Shown here: one piece after another, positions 1-9,651 of the stretch
Numbering within the stretch: position 1 is the stretch's first letter
How the letters are laid out: each line of letters starts with the position of its first letter
NCBI GenBank assembly: GCA_030015575.1
Contig: JASDDO010000018.1
Coordinates: 377,451,908 to 377,515,907, forward strand
DNA length: 64,000 nucleotides
Direction: 5' to 3'
Origin: Agapanthus africanus
Lineage: Eukaryota; Streptophyta; Magnoliopsida; Asparagales; Amaryllidaceae
Made by a program: the position numbers and the translations under genes
The notes under the pieces: model-generated
Told to the model about the DNA's origin: nothing
What the model saw: the letters and a program-made list of their open reading frames with translations, nothing else
Databases searched by the model: none

Positions 1-543
1 GTGAGTTCCCACTGTACTTTGATTACTACCCTACCACGGCTCAAAGGAGTCGTGCAAACAGGTTTTAGTTGGGTACAGTCCCGAGCCACATGGAGGCAGT
101 GAGCGTATCTTCAGGGGTTCGTCTCTCCCGGTATTGGGGGTGAGGTCGTGCTGTGTCTAGGAGAGCCATTACACAAAGTCCTTGGCCAAGGCAAGGAGAT
201 TTACTGGTAGGTATTCCAGTAGTATCTCAGGGTGTTCTGGGCTACACTCCGACACGACTTGTACCGCTTTTGGGGGTCTGACTTTTACCAACCCCCTAGG
301 CCCGCCATGCGATACTCATAGACGAACGGACCGGACTGCACGGATATTGTCACTGACAGGCTCAGTAGGGTGTCAGGATGAGTTCGCTCATCGACGTCCC
401 TTTTGGTCAATAGCTGGTGGCCCGTTACGTATTGGCTTATACCTCTGACGTGCTAGTGGTTAAATCCACAGCCATAGTATTGACGAGTCTTTAGAGTCCA
501 CCACACTTTCAGTTACTCAGCTTTCGGGCGAAACGCTGTAGAG

Positions 544-717
544 GCCGTATGGAGATATGGCAGGGTCCGATCAGATACGTGCGGTATTGCACGGATCAGG
601 ATCAGACGGTTTGTACTAGTAGCCGTATAGGTTTATGGCAGGGTTCGATCAGATACGTGCGGTATTGCACGGATCAGGATCGAACGGATATTACTAGCCG
701 GCTTTGGTTTAAGCCGG
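544..717 (+). repeat. LTR hairpin cassette with two tandem ~78-bp units
   Basis: Unit 1 (from 544) and unit 2 (from 622) each hold a GCCGTAT/ATATGGC-type hairpin, then a two-tier hairpin whose inner arms are CGTGC/GCACG. The outer arms are TCCGATC with a decayed partner in unit 1, and TTCGATC/GATCGAA in unit 2. A third hairpin, CCGGCTT/AAGCCGG, closes the block at 698-717. The same block is at 8513-8687 and in the F and G LTRs. F and G keep unit 1 intact as TCCGATC/GATCGGA. Function is unknown; it may act as RNA structure or as a protein-binding site. Confidence 0.8.
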
Positions 718-863
718 TCCTAGTTTAGTACAGTGTAGATTTTGTCTCATTGCATTTGTATTTCGGTCAGAATACAGATGCGGGTGTGTATGCACAGTAT
801 TGGGGTTTTTCCTGTAAATTTATTACGGGACCAGTTTTCTGGAGTTGCCAGTTTGCATTCCGT

Positions 864-939
864 TCCGGCCGGTTTTCCTTTGTTCTTTCCCGGCCGGACT
901 TTTTCGATGGAGGGGGTTATTTGCAGTTTTGCAAATAAC
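864..939 (+). other. Two further LTR hairpins (GGCC-type and TTGCA-type)
   Basis: Arms TCCGGCCGG (864-872) and CCGGCCGGA (890-898) are perfect inverted repeats. Arms GTTATTTGCA (916-925) and TGCAAATAAC (930-939) follow. In F the first pair is TTCGGCCAA/TTGGCCGAA, and in G the second pair is GTAATTTGCA/TGCAAATTAC. Both arms changed together in each case, which suggests selected base pairing. Confidence 0.75.
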
Positions 940-1350
940 ACTTTGTGGGGGGGTTTCTTGCAAAAGGGTTTGTTATGATAACTTTCATTTCTTTTGCTCC
1001 ATACTTTGGATTTGAGTGACATGAAAGGGTATGGTTTGAAAAAGGTAAAGCATGGTTGATGTTTTCTTGTCCCTTGATGTGGTCACCTCTTCTCATCTCC
1101 TACACTCACCTCCCTTATTGCTTCATATTGATTCCTCCTCCATTTCAAAGTTCATAAGTTTTTTCATGGTTGAGTGAGAAGAAGAAAAGAGAAGGAGAGA
1201 GCTTCATCTTTGAGAGTGTTTTTCATTCTTGATCTCTTTTCATGCCAAGAAAAATGAAAGCACCATTTTTCATACCTTCATTCCTCCATCTTCAAAAGGC
1301 AACCAAAACCCCAATGAGACATAAACCCTACACATCCTACAGCAAATCTT

Positions 1351-1400
1351 GAGCATGTCGAGTTGCCGGCTTCATGCTCGAGTTGCCTCGGTATTGAGGC
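1351..1400 (+). other. Hairpins near the 3' part of the LTR
   Basis: GAGCATG (1351-1357) pairs with CATGCTC (1373-1379). GCCTC (1385-1389) pairs with GAGGC (1396-1400). In F the first stem is GGGCACG/CGTGCCC (39817-39845), two compensated changes. The second hairpin is also recognisable in the LTR of A. Confidence 0.7.
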
Positions 1401-1682
1401 GGGAGCCCGTAAAAGCTACAGGCGATGTGGTGCCCTTTCCGACGAGGAGGAGACGGACGGAGATCCCGCGAGGAGATCGGAGTGGAGATGAAGACCGGAG
1501 GACTTGGATCGTCGGTATACATCTCTTCCCTTTCTTTTTGTAGCGTAGACTTATTAATGGTTACGATCCGGAGTTTAGTGCACGGAGGTGCCGGTTTGCA
1601 AAGTCCGCAAAAATTTAAGTTTATCACCGTTTCCGCATTCCGGCGTCGGATTGACGGCCGGGGCGCCGCCGTGCACTTACAG

Positions 1683-1696
1683 TGGTATCAGAGCCT
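1683..1696 (+). promoter_or_regulatory. Primer-binding site of element C
   Basis: TGGTATCAGAGCCT starts one base after the LTR end. It is complementary to the 3' end of plant initiator-methionine tRNA, the usual primer for minus-strand DNA synthesis in plant copia elements. Confidence 0.95.
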
Positions 1697-1892
1697 CGCC
1701 ATTAACTTCGTCTAGCTTTTGTGTAATGTGTTTTACGTTTCCGATCGAACAAAATCCCGAAAACCCGTATTTCTTTGCACATCAGTTTCTGTCGAATTTT
1801 TTTTTAGTCCAAAAATTTTTCAGGTGGTCTCAGAATGATGTGCAGGGAAAACTAAGCACACTGTAAAAATTTGGTACCTCGATCTCCCCATA

Positions 1893-1943
1893 CCGCCGCG
1901 GAAGGGCGGCCAAATCCCTGCTTTGGCCGCGCTTCCGCCGCGG
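1893..1943 (+). other. GC-rich leader hairpin ~210 nt after the PBS
   Basis: Two 19-nt arms (1893-1911 and 1925-1943), built on CCGCGGAAG and CTTCCGCGG-like blocks, are inverted repeats with about two mismatches and a 13-nt loop. Hairpins of similar composition sit at nearly the same distance from the PBS in F, E and B. Confidence 0.8.
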
Positions 1944-2430
1944 ATATTACTGTTCACCACCCCAAATTTTTTCAGTGTGTTTCTGAGTGATAATTGTGGT
2001 TTTTGGAATATTAAAATTGGGCCCAGGTTTTCTGTGGTTGCTACAGTTTTGTTTGGGGGCCCACTTGTTAATGTTTGATCAATCGGAAAATTTTAAACAC
2101 ATTTTTCACAGTATTTACATTATATCTGCGACCGTGAATGTCACTCGATCGGTAAATCCAGTCTAACTGCTATAGCCCGGTTAGACGGATTTGCGAACGT
2201 GACTTTCACGTTGATGTTCTATGTATTTGCTGTGATGTTGCGGATCGGTCGTGGGGGATAGCCTGGATGCAATGCTAGTACTGTTTTGTTGTATTATGTA
2301 CATTTGATATTGCGGGGCGAGCGTCCGACATGTGGACTGCCGTCACTGCCTGATTGTATTATTCTTTTGGGGCACGACCTGGTTGCGGTCGATGTACCCG
2401 GTGTATGTATATTTTACTTTCTGTACTAGG

Positions 2431-2688
2431 ATTGCCCCGCGGAGGGGTGCACGGATAGCCGGGTTCTGGAGGGCAACAAGCCCGCATCTCATGGCATTGA
2501 GACGGAGGGGGCTTCGCTCTAGGATTGGCGGGCTATTCGCCGCACTCGTAGGGGGTACAGGTTGACCCAGGAGGGGTGCCCAAGTTGCCGGATTCCGTGA
2601 AGTGCTGGGTGGTCCATTCACGGCGCTGAAGGGGGCTGCCTCGCTTCAGGTTTTGGCGGGTGACTTGCCGCGCCCGTAGGGGTGTAGG
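2431..2688 (+). repeat. Tandem duplication of a structured leader block
   Basis: Two copies of about 130 bp (2431-2560 and 2561-2688) each run from a GGAGGGGTGC-like start, through a CCGGRTT motif and a small hairpin, to a GGCGGG...TTGCCGC...CGTAGGGG end. The second copy has a CCGTGAA/TTCACGG stem. A (19650-19905) and F (40890-41135) also have two copies; B and E have one. E's version has a covarying TCTCGA/TCGAGA stem. Confidence 0.7.
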
Positions 2689-3064
2689 ATTTCATTGCAC
2701 AGGCTATCCACACGACCAGGGGAACGTCGGGTTTCAGCGGCTCTGTGAAACCCGGGGATCCCAGATATCTGTATTGTTTCTGTGATGCTGTACACTTCTC
2801 TGTGATGTTGCATTTCTTTCACGCCTTGAGCGAAATATAATATATTGGTATATATATTAGTAGATGTTGTATATGTTTTGCATCCGCGCTAGTCCAGTCC
2901 CCGCTCTGTCGTTAGTAAGCTAACCTAACGGGTAATGACGGGACCCAGTGGCGAATGCGGATGGCATATACGTACATCAGTATATTTTCGTTCTTTTTGG
3001 TGTGATCAATTGATGGGACTGCGTTGATTCGGATCAATGCAAGTTAAAAACAAACCTAATCTGA

Positions 3065-3393
3065 TGTTGTTGGAACACTTTTCAAAAAGCTGTTATTGCA
3101 AGGACGTTCACTTTTGTTTTGCATCGCGGTATTCATTTAGAATATCCTGCTCCTCAGTCGACGAGGCAAGGGCCGAGATCCCTTCACCGGGAGTGACCCC
3201 TTGGACAAACAGTTTGCGTCAGGGCAATGACTTCACTATAGCCGATTACTTTTGCTTTGCACCGTGGTATTCAGTTGGAATATCCTGCACCTCATTCTAC
3301 GGGGAAAGAGCCGAGATCCCTTCACCGGGAGTGACCTCTTTAGCAATGGTTTTTCGTCACTATATTTTCTAAAAAGCTATCCGTTCCTTCAAC
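3065..3393 (+). other. Leader domain closed by a long-range stem, with twin ~130-bp repeats
   Basis: GTTGTTGGAAC (3065-3075) and GTTCCTTCAAC (3383-3393) can pair with one internal TT/TT mismatch. Between them are two repeats (about 3108-3224 and 3248-3345). Each reads TTTTGYTTTGCAYCG, then an AATATCCTGC block, then GCCGAGATCCCTTCACCGGG. Repeat stems covary: CAAGGG/CCCTTG in the first, AAAGAG/CTCTTT in the second. The layout recurs in A, B and F. E keeps only the closing stem. Confidence 0.7.
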
Positions 3394-3481
3394 GATATCA
3401 AGTTCATTACGTTAAAGGTTTTTCGCCAGAAACCATTCGTAGCCCTCCGTCGTTTCAGACGGGTAGCACGTAGTATTCATG

Positions 3482-3691
3482 CTATGTTTGTTGACCTTCG
3501 TCAAGGCATAGTGTTTGGTAGCTGCTTGTTACTTTTCTGCTGCATAGATAGATGCGTTGGTTTGGGACAGTCGTACAGCCTTGTTGACCTTCGTCAAGGG
3601 CTTGTACGGGTGGATTCAAATTAACCTGGATAATGACGGGTAGAACTTGACATGTGACTTATGATTTGTTGACCTTCGCCAAGGTCATAAG
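3482..3691 (+). other. Triple-hairpin leader module of element C (tetraloop CTTC)
   Basis: Three hairpins have cores TTGAC-CTTC-GTCAA-GG at 3491, 3584 and 3669; the third has GCCAA as its right arm. Each core is enclosed by its own outer stem: CTATG/CATAG (3482/3507), CGTACAGCC/GGCTTGTACG (3572/3599) and CTTATGA/TCATAAG (3658/3685). All three loops are identical. The same module, with a different shared loop, occurs in F, E and B. It lies about 300 nt upstream of the gag-start equivalent. The function is not known; packaging, dimerisation or protein binding are guesses. Confidence 0.85.
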
Positions 3692-3699
3692 AGCATGGG

Positions 3700-3995
3700 G
3701 CAGAAATTACATCGGGAGTTTCAAAAGAACTGAAACTTGCCAGATATGCGCATACCTTCTGGAGTGTGATAGCGTGAGCGGATTCCGTCACGTTATCATG
3801 CAATGATAGTTGGATCCCGATTCCCACTGATGAGTTATTTTACTCCTCGGGTAACCCCGACTAATTCTTCTTTCAGGTTTGGAGGAGAATTTGAGGTACA
3901 GTGGGAGGATTCCAGATTAGATAAATTGGTAACCATTCTGATCTAGGTTAGAGTGCACGCTGAGTGTTTCTTTTCTCTCTCTCTCTGGCAGCGAC
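3700..3995 (+). other. Leader segment just upstream of the gag-start equivalent
   Basis: This holds a CGTGA/TCACG hairpin (about 3770-3801), a GAGT/ACTC hairpin (3832-3845), a purine stretch with GTGGGAGG, and a long pyrimidine run ending in GGCAG (about 3967-3991). In E and B the corresponding pyrimidine-AG lies just before the gag ATG. In C no ATG follows, so no gag product is expected. Confidence 0.55.
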
Positions 3996-4089
3996 CTTTT
4001 GACCCGACCCTAAGACTTTGACTCAGTGACCAAGTTGACCGAACCTTCTTAAACACCGGCTTTTGGATTGTCAGAGTTGCAAACCTCAT

Positions 4090-4825
4090 TGCCACTCCTA
4101 CTTTTACCCTTTTCTCCAGGACACCCCGTTTTACTACGAACGTCCACTTCCATTGGACAAAACCATCGTATGGTTAGATACGAACTCGAAAGAATTTATT
4201 CGAGGATGGTTTCCGGTTCTGGAGAAAACGGATAGGATTATTCAGTTGTCTTTTCCTTTTACCCTCTCTCAGGTTACGAGTACTCCTTGGTTTAGGGGTA
4301 GTACACCTATTACGCAAATTGGATTGTCTTCTTCCAAACCTTAGGCTGGTGCCGACCGGTAGGGAATGAAGAAAACCAATTAGCATAACGATGGTGTGCA
4401 GAAGGTATTAAGTTCAAACAAAGCAAGGGATTAGTAGGAGGGCAAAGTAAATTGCAACAGATATTCACGACCAAACCAAATATTTCGTTACCACTCCCAC
4501 ATCACCTTTGTATTTCTCCAGGACACTCCGTATCACTACGAAGATCCACAGTTTATTTGGATATTCCATCGTATGGTTATATACGAACTCGAAAGGAACT
4601 TGTTCCAGTTCGGGGATGGATCCTGGTTTAGGAGAAATAGGAATAAAGTACATTCAGGTGTCTTTTATCTTCACCTTCTCTCGTGTTGCGAGTGTTCCTA
4701 GGATTGGGACAGTACACCCATTATGCTTATTGGATAGTCTTCTTCCAAACCATAGGCTGGTGCCGAACGGTAGGGAAGGAAGAAAACCATTTGGCCTAAA
4801 GGGGTGTGCAGAAGGTAAAGACTAA
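4090..4825 (+). repeat. Diverged ~400-bp tandem duplication where gag would be
   Basis: Copies start near 4090 and 4489. Shared landmarks are TTTCTCCAGGACAC, CCATCGTATGGTTA, ATACGAACTCGAAA, the TCTTTT(C/A) pyrimidine block and GTGTGCAGAAGGTA. Both copies have several stops in every frame, and neither matches the gag of E. Equivalent pairs lie in F (42537-43270) and A (58190-58935). The origin of the unit is not recognised. Confidence 0.65.
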
Positions 4826-5199
4826 AGACATATGAAGGGATTTGGAGAGGTGGCAAAGAACTGTACGGTTACAGTCGTGAATCTGGAAGAGGCATTACTA
4901 GGAATACCAGGATACCCCATCGAAACATTTCAATGTTTCAGTTTCACTGTGTACTGTTAATAGAAAACTGATTTCCCGATTAGATACTTACTCCAGGGTA
5001 TGTATTTACCAGATACGATTCTCACATCTGTATGGTTTTACAGATGATGAGTGGGAGTAAGTTATTGGGAATTAGGTGATTGTCCTCATTATATCGGGAT
5101 TCGTTGTAATCGGTGATATTTGAGGAAGTCACCTGGGTTATTTGCCGGACGGCAAGTATTTGGTTTTGAATATCCGCCGTTATGCACCAATTTCAAATC
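4826..5199 (+). other. Unassigned internal stretch of element C
   Basis: This has no recognisable domain, but it is conserved in F (43271-43690) and A (58936-59340). That makes it part of the element rather than an insertion. It contains a CATCTGTATGG / TTTACAGATG hairpin around 5027-5049. Confidence 0.5.
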
Positions 5200-7410
5200 G
5201 ATGTATCTGTACGTCTATTTTCATAGAGTGAGATATACCTTTTTGAAATTATGTCTATGACATTTACCTATATCAGCGGATGGTTAGGTAAGGAGCATTA
5301 AACAGCGGTGTAATTCTTCATAACCAAAGGTACAGTTTTCAACCTACAACACACAGGGAATGAGTTGTCAGACTCAAGGGACTTATACAGTGTATTGTAT
5401 GTTGTCCAGTGTCCATTAGGATAGAGGGGTTGGTCCTCGCACTATATTCGGTTTACTTATGACTTCTCTAGTTTTTAGACAGGTGTTTCGTGGAAACGCA
5501 TGGTCTGAATGTTGAGAAGTTATAGGTATTTGAATAGAGTAGAGAACCAGGTGTAGCAAGTATCGGGATTCTTCAAAGTGATCGAAGATGTAGATACTTG
5601 TCAATGGTATTCAGTTGACAGTAATGATTAAGAGATCTTGCTTCTCTTTCAGATTACTCATAATTGGAAGTATTCCTAAGTTGAGTAACGCTGATCGGCC
5701 TCCTTCCATTAAGTTGACATGCACTGGAGACAGCTGCATGATTTGAATCTGGTTCAATTAAATCAGTGCCTCTGTTCCTATATGGGATATAGAACAGTTC
5801 GTATCTTAACGAGGTTAAGGTACGGGGAGTTGTCCGGCTTATGCTTAAAACCAGACTCTGGATAACTCAAAGGCACGTTTCTGTAATGGCTGTTTGTGGG
5901 TTGACCCAGACTATGACGAGGGTTGATTTTCTACCATCTGGATGAACAATAGCGATATTGTTCTAGACTCGCCACAGTTTTATTAAAAATGGATTTTTTT
6001 TTAGAAAACAGTAGTGGGAGTATGGTAGAACTGGAAGTGATTCCAGAACCACAAACGATTACTGAAGATTTGATAAGGAACCTAAAGATTCAATCTGGAT
6101 TGACATTCCATTGGCCACTCCGCAGATATGGTGGGTAACTTCAGGCACCCGAGGGGCACTACGGTGGCCTCAAGGACGGTGACAGGGAAGTTCTTGTTTA
6201 CCCACAATTGCCATTGCTGTTGTTCCAGGTTGCGAGACCCGGCGGGAGGATGAGTATAGCGTCATTCTAAACCAGTTTTAGAAGTGTACGTCTATATGAC
6301 TCTGCCAGAGGGTTGTCGTAGTCAGTGGGAGCAGCGGAAGCATTGGTGGACAGGTAGCTTATGTCTATTTATAGACTAAAGCAGAAGTAGCGGAGATAAA
6401 TCATCTATTTCTGATGTGACAGTCATAGGTTTGACTTCATCAGAATAGGGGATGGATCTGTTGAGAAGGTAGTAGGGTGTGATATCCTGGTATTTGGATG
6501 ATATACACAGAGTAGGAAAGGAAACTCCTACACTACGATCGGTTATACTTTGGTCGTCACACAGTGGTTTCTCCACAAAGGAAATGGATTATATATCTGA
6601 CATACTGGTTACTAGATCTATGGTTTTAGATCTAGATTTGGGTGGTTTCCCAATCAGGGTACTTTGACAGCATTCTAAGAGTATTTAGGATGGACGACTC
6701 CTGGCACGGTAGTGTACCTGCAGGTAATGGAGTCACCCTCTCCAAAGGTGTCTTACAGACTAAAGGGGAGAGGGACGTGCATGATTGGCAGATCACTTGC
6801 TCAGGCAATTGAGTCAATCGTGAGATGTCAAGTACCACACCAGATGTTGTTCTTGCACTAGATGCAATAAGTTGACATTAATCCAATCCTGGAGAAACAG
6901 TCGGAAGCATTTTTAGAACATAAGTGGATGTTCTAGGGATATGATAACGACAGCCTCATTCAGGAGACGGTTATCATTCCAGGCTTCCAAGGTGACATGG
7001 ACGACAAGGAGGTTGTCAGAGTTATAGTTTTCCCTCTGACGAGGGGCAGTATTTTGGACAGGTGATCCAAGGCAATACTGAGGGAGGCATGGCGCGCAGG
7101 ATACTGATTAAGTTCAGTTGACAATACAGTCTAAGAAGTTTGGATTTGGAGTTCATTTATGAGCTATGTCCCATCAGACATCCAGACACATTCTAAGACA
7201 GGTATTGCTCATTTCGGGAGATGGGTTTCTCCGCGAACATGAGATATAGAGAGACATGGAAAGAAACAACAAAGCGGATCCACTCGCTGAGGCTATTCCT
7301 CGAACGCAATAGTTTCGCAAACAGGCTTTGTGAGACTGACTAGTAGAGGAGTTGGGTGTTCGGTATCACACGGGCTGTGAGTATGCGACATCGCAATAAT
7401 TAGCCTTGAG
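5200..7410 (+). pseudogene. Decayed copia pol remnant of element C
   Basis: Segments match pol of E by DNA similarity. About 5330-5360 matches the gag-pre-integrase spacer. About 6110-6205 matches the integrase-RT linker. About 6280-6340 matches the RT PEGF..SGSSGK stretch, 6479-6667 the RT YxDD region, 6905-7010 the RNase H start, and 7255-7300 the AADPFTKA-like RNase H end. The integrase core and the N-terminal half of RT are missing or unrecognisable, and frames are broken throughout. The same pattern is present in F and A, so the decay predates their amplification. Confidence 0.75.
6479..6667 (+). pseudogene. Reverse transcriptase fragment with YLDD in element C
   Basis: This 62-codon open stretch contains YLDDIHRVGKETPTLRSV, which lines up with the palm motif region of E (LYVHNILLIGND and following) and B (LYVDDIRLIGNG). 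The YxDD catalytic pair is kept, but no initiator context, upstream palm residues or downstream connection are present. It is a relic, not an enzyme. F has the same fragment at 44937-45110, and A has a more decayed one near 60600. Confidence 0.7.
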
Positions 7411-7424
7411 TGCAAGTGGGAGAT
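7411..7424 (+). promoter_or_regulatory. Polypurine tract of element C
   Basis: TGCAAGTGGGAGAT ends directly before the 3' LTR start TGTTGG. It primes plus-strand synthesis. The same tract is used by F and B, and mutated forms occur in E and A. Confidence 0.9.
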
Positions 7425-9651
7425 TGTTGGAGATAGTGCCCTCAGAGTCAATTATTAGGTCACAGGTACGTGATTGTAATGATTGAGGGAGGACCTATCC
7501 CGATAGGACAGTCTTACTCGAGATGATAGTATGCTATCTGGTTTACCTTTATCATCGTGTACTGCTTTAGGTGACATGACACGTCGCTATTACACGTTGA
7601 TAGAGCCCCTAGGATTCTTGCTTGACCACCAGCAGTATGAGGGCGATCATATAAGTGGGAGCTGGGGGTCTACAAGCATATCCTTAAAAGGTCCCTAGTC
7701 GTGGGAGTTTCGAGACCGGGCATCGATACTCCATTAGTAGACTAGTGTATACAGTCGAGACCCCGACGAGGGGCGGTGGCCGGTCTCACAAGCCACTGGT
7801 GTCAGTTGGATCACCTAAGATGTATACAGGTGCTCATTGGGTTATGAGTACACCGGACAGGACTCGCCGGGAACATGCTAGTTGGTCATATACCAGACGT
7901 CAGATGGCAGTTCCCTGGTGACATGTGTGCAGGTTAGTTCATCGACCTGGGGATCGTCATTTGTCTCGTGTGAGTTCCCACTGTACTTTGATTACTACCC
8001 TACCACGGCTCAAAGGAGTCGTGCAAACAGGTTTTAGTTGGGTACAGTCCCGAGCCACATGGAGGCAGTGAGCGTATCTTCAGGGGTTCGTCTCTCCCGG
8101 TATTGGGGGTGAGGTCGTGCTGTGTCTAGGAGAGCCATTACACAAAGTCCTTGGCCAAGGCAAGAAGATTTACTGGTAGGTATTCCAGTAGTATCTCAGG
8201 GTGTTCTGGGCTACACTCCGACACGACTTGTACCGCTTTTGGGGGTCTGACTTTTACCAACCCCCTAGGCCCGCCATGCGATACTCATAGACGAACGGAC
8301 CGGACTGCACGGATATTGTCACTGACAGGCTCAGTAGGGTGTCAGGATGAGTTCACTCATCGACGTCCCTTTTGGTCAATAGCTGGTGGCCCGTTACGTA
8401 TTGGCTTATACCTCTGACGTGCTAGTGGTTAAATCCACAGCCATAGTATTGACGAGTCTTTAGAGTCCACCACACTTTCAGTTACTCAGCTTTCGGGCGA
8501 AACGCTGTAGAGGCCGTATGGAGATATGGCAGGGTCCGATCAGATACGTGCGGTATTGCACGGATCAGGATCAGACGGTTTGTACTAGTAGCCGTATAGG
8601 TTTATGGCAGGGTTCGATCAGATACGTGCGGTATTGCACGGATCAGGATCGAACGGATATTACTAGCCGGCTTTGGTTTAAGCCGGTCCTAGTTTAGTAC
8701 AGTGTAGATTTTGTCTCATTGCATTTGTATTTCGGTCAGAATACAGATGCGGGTGTGTATGCACAGTATTGGGGTTTTTCCTGTAAATTTATTACGGGAC
8801 CAGTTTTCTGGAGTTGCCAGTTTGCATTCCGTTCCGGCCGGTTTTCCTTTGTTCTTTCCCGGCCGGACTTTTTCGATGGAGGGGGTTATTTGCAGTTTTG
8901 CAAATAACACTTTGTGGGGGGGGTTTCTTGCAAAAGGGTTTGTTATGATAACTTTCATTTCTTTTGCTCCATACTTTGGATTTGAGTGACATGAAAGGGT
9001 ATGGTTTGAAAAAGGTAAAGCATGGTTGATGTTTTCTTGTCCCTTGATGTGGTCACCTCTTCTCATCTCCTACACTCACCTCCCTTATTGCTTCATATTG
9101 ATTCCTCCTCCATTTCAAAGTTCATAAGTTTTTTCATGGTTGAGTGAGAAGAAGAAAAGAGAAGGAGAGAGCTTCATCTTTGAGAGTGTTTTTCATTCTT
9201 GATCTCTTTTCATGCCAAGAAAAATGAAAGCACCATTTTTCATACCTTCATTCCTCCATCTTCAAAAGGCAACCAAAACCCCAATGAGACATAAACCCTA
9301 CACATCCTACAGCAAATCTTGAGCATGTCGAGTTGCCGGCTTCATGCTCGAGTTGCCTCGGTATTGAGGCGGGAGCCCGTAAAAGCTACAGGCGATGTGG
9401 TGCCCTTTCCGACGAGGAGGAGACGGACGGAGATCCCGCGAGGAGATCGGAGTGGAGATGAAGACCGGAGGACTTGGATCGTCGGTATACATCTCTTCCC
9501 TTTCTTTTTGTAGCGTAGACTTGTTAATGGTTACGATCCGGAGTTTAGTGCGCGGAGGTGCCGGTTTGCAAAGTCCGCAAAAATTTAAGTTTATCACCGT
9601 TTCCGCATTCCGGCGTCGGATTGACGGCCGGGGCGCCGCCGTGCACTTACA
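7425..9651 (+). repeat. 3' LTR of element C, complete (2,227 bp)
   Basis: It starts TGTTGGAGATAG and ends CACTTACA. It carries the same hairpin blocks as the 5' copy (cassette at 8513-8687). Differences from the 5' LTR include one extra G in the run near 8927. It is the reference for this subfamily's full LTR. Confidence 0.95.

Larger units (their letters stand above)
1..1681 (+). repeat. 5' LTR of element C (first ~545 bp missing)
   Basis: Position 1 corresponds to 7970 in the 3' LTR, and the copy ends in CACTTACA directly before the PBS. The short open frames in it are identical in the 3' LTR and show no protein family. The 960-1330 segment differs strongly between subfamilies (compare F and A). 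The blocks at 1-720 and 1350-1681 are conserved. Confidence 0.95.
1..9651 (+). mobile_element. Element C: non-autonomous Ty1/copia-type LTR retrotransposon, 5' end cut by window
   Basis: This element has a partial 5' LTR (1-1681), a PBS at 1683, a 2.3-kb leader, a decayed pol region, a PPT at 7411 and a complete 3' LTR (7425-9651). The two LTRs differ at only about five places over 1,681 aligned bases, read by eye, so insertion is recent. The internal 5.7 kb has no long open frame but aligns piecewise with pol of element E: the gag-pre-integrase spacer, the integrase-RT linker, the RT YxDD region and RNase H. It sits in the 3' LTR of element B: the sequence at 9652 matches B's other LTR from 17814 onward. 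The right half of the expected TSD is AGTAT; the left half lies outside the window. Confidence 0.92.

Noticed and set aside
182..448. 88-codon frame repeated at 8151 and in other LTRs
   Set aside because: It is repeated because the LTR is repeated. There is no protein family, and the frame is not kept in F, G or A.
1683..1696. tRNA gene remnants at the TGGTATCAGAGC sites
   Set aside because: Only the primer-complementary stretch is present next to each LTR end. No cloverleaf surrounds it.
3037..3372. 111-codon frame in the leader of C (133 codons in F)
   Set aside because: Its internal repeats reflect the twin leader repeats. Changes between elements preserve base pairing rather than the reading frame, and E lacks the segment.
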